Source: Mycogone perniciosa (Eukaryota > Ascomycota > Sordariomycetes > Hypocreales > Hypocreaceae). Taken from it: 62,442 nucleotides of DNA. Shown here piece after piece: positions 1 through 11,738 of the stretch (positions within the stretch are counted from its first letter, which is position 1; each line of letters opens with the position of its first letter). The notes under the pieces were generated by a model. The model made no database searches. It saw only the letters and a program-made list of their open reading frames with translations, and was not told the DNA's origin. The stretch is from NCBI GenBank assembly GCA_025331125.1, contig JAOALB010000223.1, positions 1 through 62,442 of the forward strand, read 5' to 3'. A program made the translations under genes and the position numbers.

Positions 1-454
1 TAAAATAAAATAACTTTATATTTATATAAAGGAAGCCTTTTAATATATAAAAGCTAATTATATAAAATAGAAATAATGCTATTACTATTTAATTGCTAAA
101 AACACTAGATTTTAGTAAATGATTTATTAATAGTAAGTAATTATTATAAACTTACAGAATTAAGCCTTACCTGCTCTAAACCTTATACTAAACCTTAAAG
201 GGAATTAACCTTTAAGGGATTTAAAAGGGTTACTTAAAATATAGCCCTTTAAGCCTTTTATAGAAATACTATAGCACTTTAACCGCTTTTTACTTAACTA
301 TACAACTATTTTACCTATTTCTGAACTAACTTTAATATAAAGACTAATAAAGTCTTTTTAACTGCTAAATAATTTAAAGGCAATACTTTAAAGTAGTTTA
401 AACCTACTTAAAAGGATTTCTTTAATAATAAAAGCAAAGCCAATAAGTAAATAC
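1..454 (+). mobile_element. Element A, 5' leader of a RIP-degraded gypsy retrotransposon (left part)
   Basis: Non-coding leader between the 5' LTR and gag of a Ty3/gypsy element. It aligns along its whole length with two other leaders in the window (11258-11738 and 27470-27960); the shared blocks include the stretch reading GGAAGCCTTTTAATATAT. By that alignment the 5' LTR of this copy should end about 180 bp before the window starts. The leader stops at about 454, where the LTR of element E begins. The same copy resumes with gag at about 20161. Differences between the three leaders are mostly C/T and G/A, as expected from RIP. Confidence 0.85.
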
Positions 455-495
455 TTTATTAGGGGTAACTAATATACCTAATACACTTACAGTCC
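455..495 (+). repeat. Element E 5' LTR, left fragment
   Basis: These 41 bp match the first 41 bp of the repeat at 19767-20160 with only a handful of transitions. The fragment ends in AGTCC (491-495), the target duplication of element D, which is inserted at 496. The remaining 351 bp of the LTR are found inverted at 10324-10674. Together the pieces give about 392 bp, against 394 bp for the intact partner. Confidence 0.85.
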
Positions 496-891
496 TGTAA
501 CGATCCGGGTTAATTCTTAACAGTCAAACCAAGGTTCATAGGTTTATACTGACAGAGAGGTTAAGGATAAATACTAAGCAGGGTAATGCAGTCACTATTC
601 TATAAAATAGGTGGTTTAGGTGAATGATTGTATTAACGACTATTTAACTATATTAAATGATCGTAACTTATCTAGTTTTATATATAAAAGAGATATATAG
701 TAAATGTATTTAGATTATATATAGATTATAGTTATATTAGATTACCTTAGCTTATATTCTGTAATTTAAGTAATTTATAGTTTACAGTAATCTAAGTAAT
801 CCTTTTGAATTAGATAGTCGTTCTATTGTTCTTTTAGGGTATATACCGCCTTAGACCCTTTATACAGCTATAAAAGGGTTAGGTTATAATA
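496..891 (-). repeat. Element D 3' LTR (gypsy, minus strand)
   Basis: Read on the minus strand this is an LTR of 396 bp ending in GGATCGTTACA at 496. Its closest relative in the window is the LTR at 10680-11079: both share long blocks, including the AAAGGGTCTAAGGCGGTAT stretch. The A and C LTRs differ strongly in the same half. A polypurine tract (898-906, AAGAGGGGG on the minus strand) directly precedes it, so this is the 3' LTR. The outer flank, read on the minus strand, is GGACT. Confidence 0.9.
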
Positions 892-3800
892 TAATATCCC
901 CCTCTTAATAGTTTTATCCTTAAAAATTTACCTGTTCCTGTATAAGTACTATACCCCCCTTTATAAGTATAATATTCTTTTTCTTTTTTCCCTTTTTTAT
1001 ATATGCAGTATTAATAATATAAGTTATATTAAAAAGACTTATTCTTTAAAGACCCTTTAATATTTAGCCTTTACGTCTTTTATTAAAGAATTAGGTTTCG
1101 AAACTATACTTTATTTATATTATTATTCCTATAGTTATATTTATAAAATAATAAATAGGGTATTTTAATATTAGGAGTATATTTAATAGGGGCGCTTTTA
1201 TCATGGTTCTGAGGTATTGGTAAGCACTTATAAGTGATTTTATCTTTTTTATTTTTTTTTTTAATTCTTTTAATATCTTAGATTACTCTAAAGTATAAGC
1301 GATTAAAGGCGCAAGAATAAAAGGCGGAGTTTAAGTTGGCAGAATTGTATTGTAAATCTTTTAAGGCTTTAGCGCAACTGACTCGCCTTTATACCCAGTA
1401 TAAGGCATTAGTAATAAAAGGGGCGAAGATAGTAAATCTCGGGTTAAAAAGTATAGATAAGCTGGATAAAGTTAAATATTGTAAAGCAGAGGCTGCTATT
1501 AATATATATTCTTTTAAGGCTGCTGATATAATTAATTAGACTGCTTTTAGGCCGCTTAATCCATTATTAGCAAGCTAAGATTTCAGTAGAATTATTATAG
1601 CGTTATCTAAAAGTGCTTTAAGTGTTCCTTAAATTCTTAAAAGTTATATTTTTCTTTATAGTTTTTCTATTTTAATAAGTATTAGCGTTTATTATTTTCT
1701 ATTTTTATAGCTTTAATTTCTTTAACTTTATATTCTTTTTTAACTGGTAAAACTTTAATTAAATCTATAATTAGTTTATTTTATAAGTTATTTTATAATA
1801 GTTTTTTAAGTAGTAAAATATAAAATATTAAGTAAATCAAGATACTGTTTAATAGTATAAATTTATAAGTAACTTTTAAAATAACCTTTTTAACTAGGTA
1901 AAGTTTAAGTTTTTTAAAATTTAATTTATTGCTTAGCTGTATTATTTTAATATTTATAGTCTTTTTTTTTAGCAAATATTAATATAAATAAATTATATCT
2001 CCCTTTTTAAAAATTAGTCCCTTTAATCTATATTTATTAATATATTTCTTTATTTTTCTTTATATAAAGTAAAAGTATACCTGCATTTCTTTATATAACT
2101 GCTTTATACCTTTAGCTTTAATTTATACTTTATTAATATATAGGCCTTTCCTCGGCGCTTTATATATATTTAGTATAAAGCTATAGTTAATATATATAAG
2201 GCTAAGTCTAGTTAATTCTAAAATGTTACTGTTATAAGATATTTATATAAATAATAATTTCTTTATTTAATTGTTTTAATTAAAGTTAATATAACTTTTT
2301 AAATAAACTTTAATAACTTAATTAATACATTTTATTTATCTATTTATCTATAGATAGTATATAGTATTAAGCTTATAATTTATACTTAATTCATTTATAA
2401 ATATTTGCTAGAATTTAAACGCAAAAGCTAATCTTTAATTAAAAATAATCTCGGCTGGGATTATATAATTAACTGCAATAAATCGCAAAAATATATAAAT
2501 TAGTATTTTTATATCTATTACTTTTTTATATAAAAGGAAATAAAAATATTTAATAAATTAGTCTTTAATTATTAAAATACTATTATATTTAATCTTTAAC
2601 CTTAGGTTAATAGATAGTAGTAGTTTAATAATAAAATCTAATAAAATTAACTTTTATAGTTTTTTTATACTAATAAAGGTTAAAGTTTACTATATAGTTC
2701 ATATTTTAAAGTTTTAACTATTCTATAAGTTATATAGCAAAAAATAACTTTTTATATTACTTTTTTAAGCTTTTAAAACTCGAAATACCTTTAAATCTAT
2801 TTATATACTTTGCAAATGCCTTTATATCTATATATTAAATATTAATAGACTTTTATAACTATATTCTTTTAAAGTCTATTTAAAATTTAAATCTTTTTAT
2901 TTTATTATTAAGTTCCTTTATTATTAAACTTTATATCTTTTAAAAGTCTATTATTATCTTAAATAATATAATACTCTTTAATATATTAAAGTATAGTATT
3001 ATTATTAAATACTCTATATATAACTTAAAGTGCTATTTATTAATAATATCCTTTAAAGGTTTATTTTAAAATCTGCTTAGTATACTTAATCTTTCCCTAG
3101 TTATACTTAACTTATTTATTAAATGTATTTATTTATTTATTTTTAGATTTTTTCCAGTAAATTAAGATATAGTTAAATTTTAAAAAGTATTCTATATAGC
3201 AGATCTGCCTTTTAAAGAATTATTAAACTGTCGCAAAGTATATAATATTCTTATAATTAATATATACTTTAATTTTATATATTCCTTTTAGTAAATAGTA
3301 TTACTAGTCTTTAAATGCAAAAATAATAGTAAGGAATTCTTTATTATATATTAAATAGTTTAATTTTATACTATATAGTATTTAAAAATAAAAGGCAATA
3401 AAATATAGTTTACTATCTTTATTTTTTTAATTAAATTAAGCTTTTATAGTGAAATTAAAAGCATTTATTTTAACTTTTATTTCTTTAAATAGGTTAAATA
3501 TAATAAATATAGGTTTTTCTAAAATAAACTGCTTAAATTTATTAAAGGCATTTTATATATTTAATATTTATAGAAACTTTTAATCTTTTTTCGTAAATTT
3601 ATAAAGAGTTTATATAATATTTCTATAGCCTTTAATAAATTATTAATAGTAGTTAATAAATCCTAAAAAGCTTTAGACTTCCTTAACTATTATAAGTATA
3701 GGCTAGTCTTTTACTACTTACACTTTCAATAAATCTATATAAATTTCTCTAAAAGTAATAATATACTTTAAAAAAGTAACTTTTTATATATAGAATTTAC

Positions 3801-6800
3801 ATTTCTCTAGTTCTATAAATAGTTTAGTATCTTATAGTATTTATAATACCCTATAAATATATACTTTATATTTTTTAAAGGTATTTAAAAAGATTGAAAT
3901 ATTATTTAAGTAAATAACTATAAAGATATTAAAGTATTCTTTTAATATATTATTAATTATTTTTTAAAATATCACAGGGGCGTTAATAAAATTAAAAGGT
4001 ATAATAAAGTATTCGAATAAGCTATATTTAGTTCGAAACACAGTTATCTATTTATATCTTTCCTTAATACAGATAAAGTTATAAATGCCCTTAAAATCTA
4101 GCGCTATAAACTATTTCTTTTTATATAGTCTATCCTGTAATTTTATAATTAACAGTAATAGAGTTTTATCTTTAATAGTAGCTTTATTAAACCGTTAATA
4201 GTCTATAATTAACTATAGTTTACCTCTTTTCTTTAATATAAATATAATAGGATAGCCTACTTCTTATAAAAAAAGTTTAATATATCCTTTAGCTAATATA
4301 TTATCTAGATAATTATATAGGCTTTTAAGCTTTTTTTTATTTAAATTATAAATCTTATAAAAGGTAGTGCTGGCATTATCTTTAAGCTTAATTATATAGT
4401 TCTTTTAGCTATATTTTAGTAGCTTTATATTAAGTGTTTCTTTAAATAGCTTATTATACTTTTACTATTCTTTAAAGATATTATATAGTTATTTTAGTAA
4501 TATTGCCGTTTTAAAGCTTTTTATTTTAAGTATTTTATTAATATTATTAAATACTTTCTATAAAAACGCAATTACTTTTTAGATTTATTTATCCTTCCCT
4601 TTACTTTATTTAAGTTTTATTTTTAAGTAAATTATTTTTATAATTAAATTAAAGGTACCTTTTTTAATTCCTTTTATTAATTTATTTAAAGGTTTTATAT
4701 TTTAAGATTTCTTCCCTGCAGCTAAGTCTTTTCTAATAGTTCTAATCGCTAGGGAAGCCTTTTTATCGCGCTAATAAAGCTAGCCATTCTCCCAGTCAAT
4801 ATCAAGGTTATTACATTTCAACTAAAGATAACCAAAAATAATATTATACCCATTAATATTCGCTATATCGCAAAGAACCACTCCCTTATATTTAGCGATC
4901 TTAAATTCAAGATAATTAGTCTTTTATTTAACTTATCTATTATTATATATAAAGGCTCCTCCTTCTGCCTAATAAAGTTAATACAGTTTAGTTTTCTCCT
5001 TTTAAAGTAACTATAAGCGATTTACAGTTATAGGTATAATAAAATTACCTATTACTCTACTATTTATTAATATATATAGCTAATATCCCTTAACTATTAT
5101 CTTTAACTTAAAATATAGTAAATCTTTATTATTACTTTTATTATTTAATATTTCAAAAGATATAATTTATTAATTATTACCCTATAGCCCTTTTATAGGT
5201 AATATTAATTATTTCCTAATTCTTTTCTTTTTATATAGATTTTATAATTAATTAAAGTTCTTTAAAGTAAATACTACTTTTTCCTATTATAGGTAATTCC
5301 TTTATAAATAACAAAGTTAAACTAGTTTTAGTATAGTTCTTTTATAATCTAATTAATCTCTTTATCTTTTAAAATAGGTTTATACCTTATATACTTCTAT
5401 ATTCGCTATTCTTAAAGTTTTTTCTATAAATAAATAATGCATTTATCCTTTTAATAGTATATATAGTCTAATAATATATAAAAGGTATTATTAGCTTATT
5501 ATATATACTACTCTTTAAATTTATTTTATTTATATATAATATAATTTAAACTATTACATTTTAAGTAATATTATTAATTACACTTAAACCTTCTATTATA
5601 GCGGAAGTGCTACTCTATTAATTTCTCTTAGCAGTAAATTTAATATCCTTTAAACTTATATTCTTTAAATCTTTATAGTTAATAATATTCCTTTAAGGTT
5701 TTAGTATCTAGTTTAATAATAATAACCTTAAAGTCTTAATACTGTATAGTTATAATCTATTCTTTAAAAGCATTATAATCCTATATTTATTCTCTAAACT
5801 AAAATAGGATTCTAGTTAAAAATATATTATATGTTACTTTTTTTTAAAAGTATATTATATACCTATATATAATATAAGTAACCTAAAATATAATATAATG
5901 CCTTTTATAAACAGGGTTATTTACAGTATAGTCTCTTTATATATAAAAATATACTAATTCTTTATATATAATTAAAGCAGCTAAAATAGCTTTAATAGCT
6001 ATTTTATTATTAGCTTTATTTTATATATAGAGCAGTTTATATAAGTATAGGTTTATCCTGTTTTATTATATACCTATAATAACTCTTTTAATCTAGTTTA
6101 GGTAGTATTTATTTATCTTACCTTTAAAGTTATTGTTTATAGGTAATATATTTTCTAATTTTAAAAATATAGCACTATATAGTAACAGTCTATATTATAA
6201 AAGGTTATTTTTATTTTTATTATTACAATTACTGTTATTAATTTATCTTTTATTGCCTGCCGTAATTTAATTAAAATATTAATAATCAATTATAGCAACT
6301 ATTTATTTTTTTAATATATTATTATCTTTATTTCACTTTATATAATTAAAGTTTAGGTTTTATTTTATTAAACTGTTTAAATATAGTAAATATTTATTTG
6401 CTTTATCTTCTTTAAATATATCTTTAAAAATTAAAGATTTAAATCTTAACTAGTATCCCTTTTAGTTTATTATAAATATTTTTTTAAGTTATTTTAAATA
6501 CTATTTACTTTTATCTTTCCTGGATTTATAAATAAAGCAGTTATTATTATAATATATAGTCTAGTTAAGTAATATATAATTAATAGCTTTTAAAACTATA
6601 TTAACCTTTTATTTAGGTTTTAGCGTAGGTTTTTAAGGTTTATTAGCTCTCGGTTTTTATAAAGCTTTATAGTCCTTTAAAATATATCCTAGCTTATTAC
6701 AGTTATAATAGATAACCTTCGCCTTTCCCTTTTAAATAGCGTCTAGATCTATTTAACTAAGTCTTTTATTATTAAAGCTAGCAATATATTTGTATTACTT

Positions 6801-7167
6801 TTTACTTTAATTTATATATCTTTAATATTTATACACTTATTTAAATTACTATTATCTTTTTTTTACATTTAAATAAAGTTTATAAAGTAAATTATCTATA
6901 TTTATATATTTTTTAATAAACTTAATAATACTTTTATCGCGAGAGAATTTATAAGCTTCCCTTTTAATTTCCAGCTTAAATCTATTATAAAAGCATTTAA
7001 TAAAGGCAAAGTTTCCCTATTTAACTTTAAAAGTATAGTTCTTAAAGTATATAATATAGTTAAAGTATTTTCCTTTTTAAACTAAATTTATAAATTTATT
7101 TTCTGCAGTATATTCTTTATTAATATTATTAAAGATATTCTTTAACTTTTTTTTAAATCGATTATAT
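892..7167 (-). pseudogene. Element D internal region, decayed gypsy gag-pol
   Basis: Minus-strand gag-pol relic of a Ty3/gypsy retrotransposon, destroyed by RIP stops. Homologous to 20161-26449 and 27960-33826. On the minus strand around 4170-4255 the reverse transcriptase block KK.GKL.LIIDY is still readable, followed near 3950-4025 by LFEYFIIPF, the degraded form of the usual LF.Y.VMPFG. The gag start lies at about 7150. The 650-bp leader expected upstream of gag is absent here and is found inverted at 11080-11738. A polypurine tract lies at 898-906. The only plus-strand ORF (1336-1539) is antisense to the 3' end and is not a gene. Confidence 0.85.
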
Positions 7168-10100
7168 TCTTCCTATAAAACTATATTTTAGCAATTCTTT
7201 ATAATTTTATAATTAAATTTACTTTTAAAGCGTTCGCGAGTTTTAAAATAGTATTTAAAAAAGTATTAGTTTTAAGTTTAATTATATTATTTAAAATTGC
7301 AGTTTAGATTAGCATTTTAGCTTACTCTGCTTTTAATCATTCCTCTTTATTCTTAGTCTTTACTATTCTGCTGTCTTTACTGTATTATAGTTTAGATAGC
7401 GTAGTCTTTAAGATTATAGGTATAGGGTTTAAATGCAGTTGCTTTTTTTTAATTAACTGCTTTAGTTAAAGCAGTAATAGTTCCTTTTCAGCTTATTTAT
7501 CTACTTTATTAATTATCTAAACGCGCTTTTATCCTTTACTAACTATAGGGTTAGCGAGGAAAGTCGGATTAAATATTTCTGCAGTTAAGCAGTCTTTGTT
7601 ATATTTATTTAGGCGGTTTTTAAGGGAATTTGTTTTAGTTAGGTTTATAAAGATATTTTTAACCCCTTTTATACTTATATAGTTTTATTTACTATGAATT
7701 ATTTAATTTTGGCCTGTAAAATATATAATATTTATTATTAGTCCTTTTATAGGGATTATATTTAACCTTTACAGTAGTCTAATTTTAAATATCTCTTTAT
7801 ATTTAATTTTTTTATCAACTGTTTTAAGGAGTTTAGTTTTATAGTAGTTTACTTTTTAATCAAAACAGTTAGGTTTTATTTTTTTTATAAGTAATAGGCT
7901 CAATTAAACTTTATTTTAAGCCTTAAATAATTCTATTTAAAGCGCCAGCATTTTTTATATATAGGTTCTAATAGTTGTAATTACTGTAATAAATTAAGCT
8001 AGGACTAGGATTTTCTATAGGCCTATTTAAGCTATTCTTGCCTTTAAGTGATATATTATAAACCTATAGCCTTTATTATAAGCTAACTTAGCGCAGTTTT
8101 AAAGGAAATAGCTTTCATTTATATAATATTAATAATATTTTATATTTGCAACTGCCTTTAGGTAATAGTAAAGAAAAGAGTTTAGTATATTATTATATAA
8201 GGGGTTTATTATATTAATATTATTAACAGCAATTATTAATATAAAGAGTCTTTATTTAAGTTTATTACTATTAGTAGTAATGCAATAATGCTCTTTTTCC
8301 TTTAAATTAATTATTTTAGCCTTTCAGTTAAAGAGATAAACTGCTAGTTTATTAAACTTTTCGGATAAAGCGTTTATTTAATCTTTAAGCTGTAAAGATA
8401 TACCTAGTTCTATAGGCTTAAGCTACTGCTTTTTCCGCCTTTTTGAAATTGGGCTTATTTCTAACTTAAATGAATTAAATATATGCCTGGTTTTAAAAGG
8501 CGTTTTTATAGATTCTTAAAAATAAGCTTTTTAAGTATTAAGTTTCGTAAGCGTTTTATTATAAAAGAGTATTTAGACTTTAATATATATTAACTCTTTA
8601 AAATTATTAATTTTTTTAATTTCTTTAAAGGCTATTATTAATTAAAGCAGCTTTAATAGTATTACTTTAATAATATTATAAGAATATATTATAGCTGCCC
8701 TTTAATTTCTTTTATTAAGCTTTTCATAAAGGTATTAATATTAAAGTAATTAATTTATTGCAGATTATATTTTAATAGGCTTATAATAATAGAGATCTTA
8801 GAGCTGCGCAGTATATAACTCCGATTATTCTTTATTATACTGCTTATAATACTGTATAAGCTTTTTCCTGACTTTATTTTACTTAATGCTTTTTTTACTA
8901 AAGATTTAAACTGTTTTCTATTTTTTTAGTTTTATAAATAGTTTTAAGTACCTCCTTTAATCTTTTATTAGGATTCCCTAGTCTTTTATCTTTTACTTAT
9001 AATTTTTTAAAAACTAGGATATATTTTCGCTATTAAATTTACTTATAAGATTAATCCTTATAGGTAGCTTTATTCTTTAAATGTTCTTAAAAGCCTAAGC
9101 GAGGAAAAGGAACTTTTAAAAGGGTATTTTCCTATTTTCTGCCAAAGAACTTAATCTTTTCCTAGTTTTTATTATAATAGACTTAAAGGGTATTAATATT
9201 AGGCCAGGTATATAATTAAATAATTCCTTTAATCGGGGTTTTAGGGAAAGGGTTATATCTAGTACTTTAATAACTAAAAGTTGCTTATTCACTTTTAATC
9301 TTTTTATTTAAGGTTAAAATAAGCTATTAGAGTCTTAATTAAATAGTCCTTTAATAATAAAATGCTATTCATCTTGCTGGTTTAAGTTATTTAACTTAGA
9401 TATTTAGCTGGTATAGGTATATTCTTTTTTTAAGTGAAAAAGGGATATATTCTTTTAGTAAAAGGGTTATAGTAAACTATTCCTTTATAGTAAAGAGTTT
9501 TTCTGTAATAAAGAAGGGTCTTGTTTATCTGTTTAGGATAATGGAATTAGCTGTTCTTTTAAAGATAGTTTCCCTTATTAATGCTAATCTCGCAGTATTA
9601 AATTATTATCCTTTTTAAGTATCCTTTAAGTAGCTTTAATATAAGTAAAGGTAGTTTATATATAAAAAATTATAAAAGTAGTAAAAATAGTATTTTTATT
9701 AAAAGTTAAAGAAAGTCTAGCTAAAAAGGTTAATAAAATTAAAATAAAGTCTTTATATTAAGAGATTAAATAATTAGTCTATTTATTGCTAGTTCTCTAT
9801 AATTACTTTACTAGCTGGCTTATAAGGTTATAAGTAAAATAAAAGTTATAATAGTATATCGCTAGTTTAAAAGGGATTATATTATATAAAGTTAACTGTT
9901 TAATTTATATATTTACCTTTACTATATTAACTAATCCTTTAGTAATTTCCTTTAATTCCTTAACCTTTTATTAGCAGGTATTATAGGCTAATAGTTTTTT
10001 AAGATTTCGCTTATTTGTTATATTTTGGCGCATTACGCCTAGGTTAATTAATCTTAATTGCTGTATTTTGGAAATTGTAACTAAATAACCTATATTTTCG

Positions 10101-10323
10101 GAATCGAGTATTATACTAATTTATATTAGCTGGCTATAATAAAGGGTTTTTAGGCTATTTCTTTTAGCTAATTGTCTTATATTTGCCTAGAGATTTACTA
10201 AAGTTAGCCTATAATTTTATTAGTAGTTAAATAAAGGTAGGTGTTAGTGGCAGTATAGAAGTGCTTTTAGTAATTGCTTTCTGTAATTCAATCCCCGAGA
10301 TTTCCCCCTATCTTGATTACCAG
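7168..10323 (-). mobile_element. Element E 5' internal segment, inverted (probable gag region)
   Basis: On the minus strand this starts right next to the LTR end with TGGTAATCAAGATAGGGGG (10304-10322). It has the TGG start and position of a tRNA primer-binding site, so this is the 5' end of the internal region of element E. The following 3.1 kb is RIP-degraded and no protein motif could be read with confidence; a gag position is inferred from order alone. The segment runs opposite to the rest of E (11739-19766, plus strand) and joins D gag sequence at about 7167, which fits an inversion covering 7168-11738. Confidence 0.65.
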
Positions 10324-10679
10324 TTTTATTAAAGGGGAATTAACGCTTTAAATATATATATATACTAATAATAACCGGAATAAAGCGCAGGAACCGCACT
10401 TTTAATAAAACTATAAAGCTGTAATTAAGTAATATAAGGACTAAAAGATACTGCAAATTATTTAATTATAATGTCTGCAGTCGAAAGTAATTAACAGTTA
10501 CCTCTTTACGCCTTAACAGCTATAACATTATAAGTAAGGGTACTATATTAAAGGAGAATGCAGGTTAGTTTTTATTAAACTAGATCTATCTGTTTATCTT
10601 TATAGTTTTATATCCCCTTAATCTAGTAGTTGCTTAAATAAGTAATTAACTTTACTTAAATAGGCTAGTAAAAAGGACT
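10324..10679 (-). repeat. Element E 5' LTR, right fragment (inverted)
   Basis: The reverse complement matches 19805-20160 over its whole length, ending in the same CCCCTTTAATAAAA terminus. It is the missing 351 bp of the LTR that begins at 455-495, plus the 5-bp duplication GGACT at 10675-10679 next to the LTR of element D. GGACT is the exact reverse complement of AGTCC at 491-495. Confidence 0.88.
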
Positions 10680-11079
10680 TGTTATGAGCCGACCCTTTTA
10701 TGGCCATATAAAGGGTCTAAGGCGGTATTTACCCCGGAAGAACAATGGAACGACCGTCCAATTAGGAAGGATTACTTAGATTACTGCAAACTATAGATTA
10801 CTTGGATTATAGAATATAAGCCAAGGCGATCCAATATAACTATAATGTATATATAATCTAAATACATTTACTATATATTTCCTTAATATATAAGACTAGA
10901 TAAATTATAATTATTTAATATAGTTACTTAAATAGTTGTTAATATAATTATTTACCTAAACTATTTATTTTATAAAATAGTAATTATATTACTTTATTTG
11001 GTATTTATTTTTAACCTCTCTATTAGTATAAACCTATAACCTTTAATTTAACTATTAAGAATTAACCCGGATTATTATA
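10680..11079 (+). repeat. Element D 5' LTR (gypsy, now plus strand)
   Basis: A 400-bp LTR starting TGTTATGAGCCGACCC and ending AACCCGGATTATTATA. It is followed by leader sequence, so it is a 5' LTR. It is close to the minus-strand LTR at 496-891 and unlike the LTR at 26450-26826, so it is the partner of the former in spite of the opposite orientation. Confidence 0.9.
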
Positions 11080-11738
11080 TATTAACGACTTTTATTTAAA
11101 AGGCTATTAAAAATCCTAAATAATCCTGCAAGTATATCCGCTACAGTATCCTCTTTAAATAATCCTAATACTCTACCCTCTATTCTACCTCTTTACTAAA
11201 TGTAAAATAATAACGGAAATAATAATATAAGTAAAAGTAAAGATAAGGATAAAGTTAATGAAATGGAATAACTTTATATTTATATAAAAGAAGCCTTTTA
11301 ATATATAAAAGCTAACTATATAAAATTAAAGTAATACTATTAGTATTTAGTTGCTAAGAATACTAGGCTTAATTAAATAATTTACTAATAATAAATAACT
11401 ATTATAAACTTATAAAATTAAGCCCCATTTACTTTAAACCTTATACTAAACTATAAAAGGAATTGACTTTTAAGGGATTTAAAAGAGTCGCTTAAGATAT
11501 AGCCCCTTAAACCCTTTAATAAAAGTACTATCGCACTTTAACTATTTTTCACTTAACTATATAACTATTGTACCTACTTTTTAACTAGCTTTAATATAAA
11601 GACTAGTAAAGTCCTTTTAGCTGCTAGATAATTTAAAGGAAACGCCTTAAAGTAGTTTAAACCTACTTAAAGGGATTTCTTTAAGAATAAAAGTAAAGCT
11701 AATAAATAAAAACCTGCTTTATATTAAGTAATATCTCT
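11080..11738 (+). mobile_element. Element D 5' leader (displaced by inversion)
   Basis: Non-coding leader homologous to 1-454 and to 27295-27960, beginning TATTAACGACTTTTATTT immediately after the LTR. It stops abruptly at about 11738, after GCTTTATATT, where unrelated sequence of element E starts. The matching gag continuation of this leader is at about 7167 on the minus strand. Confidence 0.85.

Noticed and set aside
1336..1539. 67-codon ORF on the plus strand, lysine/alanine-rich
   Set aside because: It is antisense to the 3' end of element D, between pol and the polypurine tract, with no domain and no promoter context. One chance ORF in 40 kb is expected.
1793..1975. 60-codon minus-strand ORF, Leu/Ile/Lys only
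   Set aside because: Low-complexity product of AT-rich DNA within the degraded element D.
10281..10322. Possible tRNA 3' end (TTCAATCCCC ... CTTGATTACCA) on the plus strand
   Set aside because: Spacing between the TTCAATC loop and the CCA end does not fit a T-arm plus 7-bp acceptor stem, and no 5' half is present. It is better explained as the primer-binding site on the minus strand.
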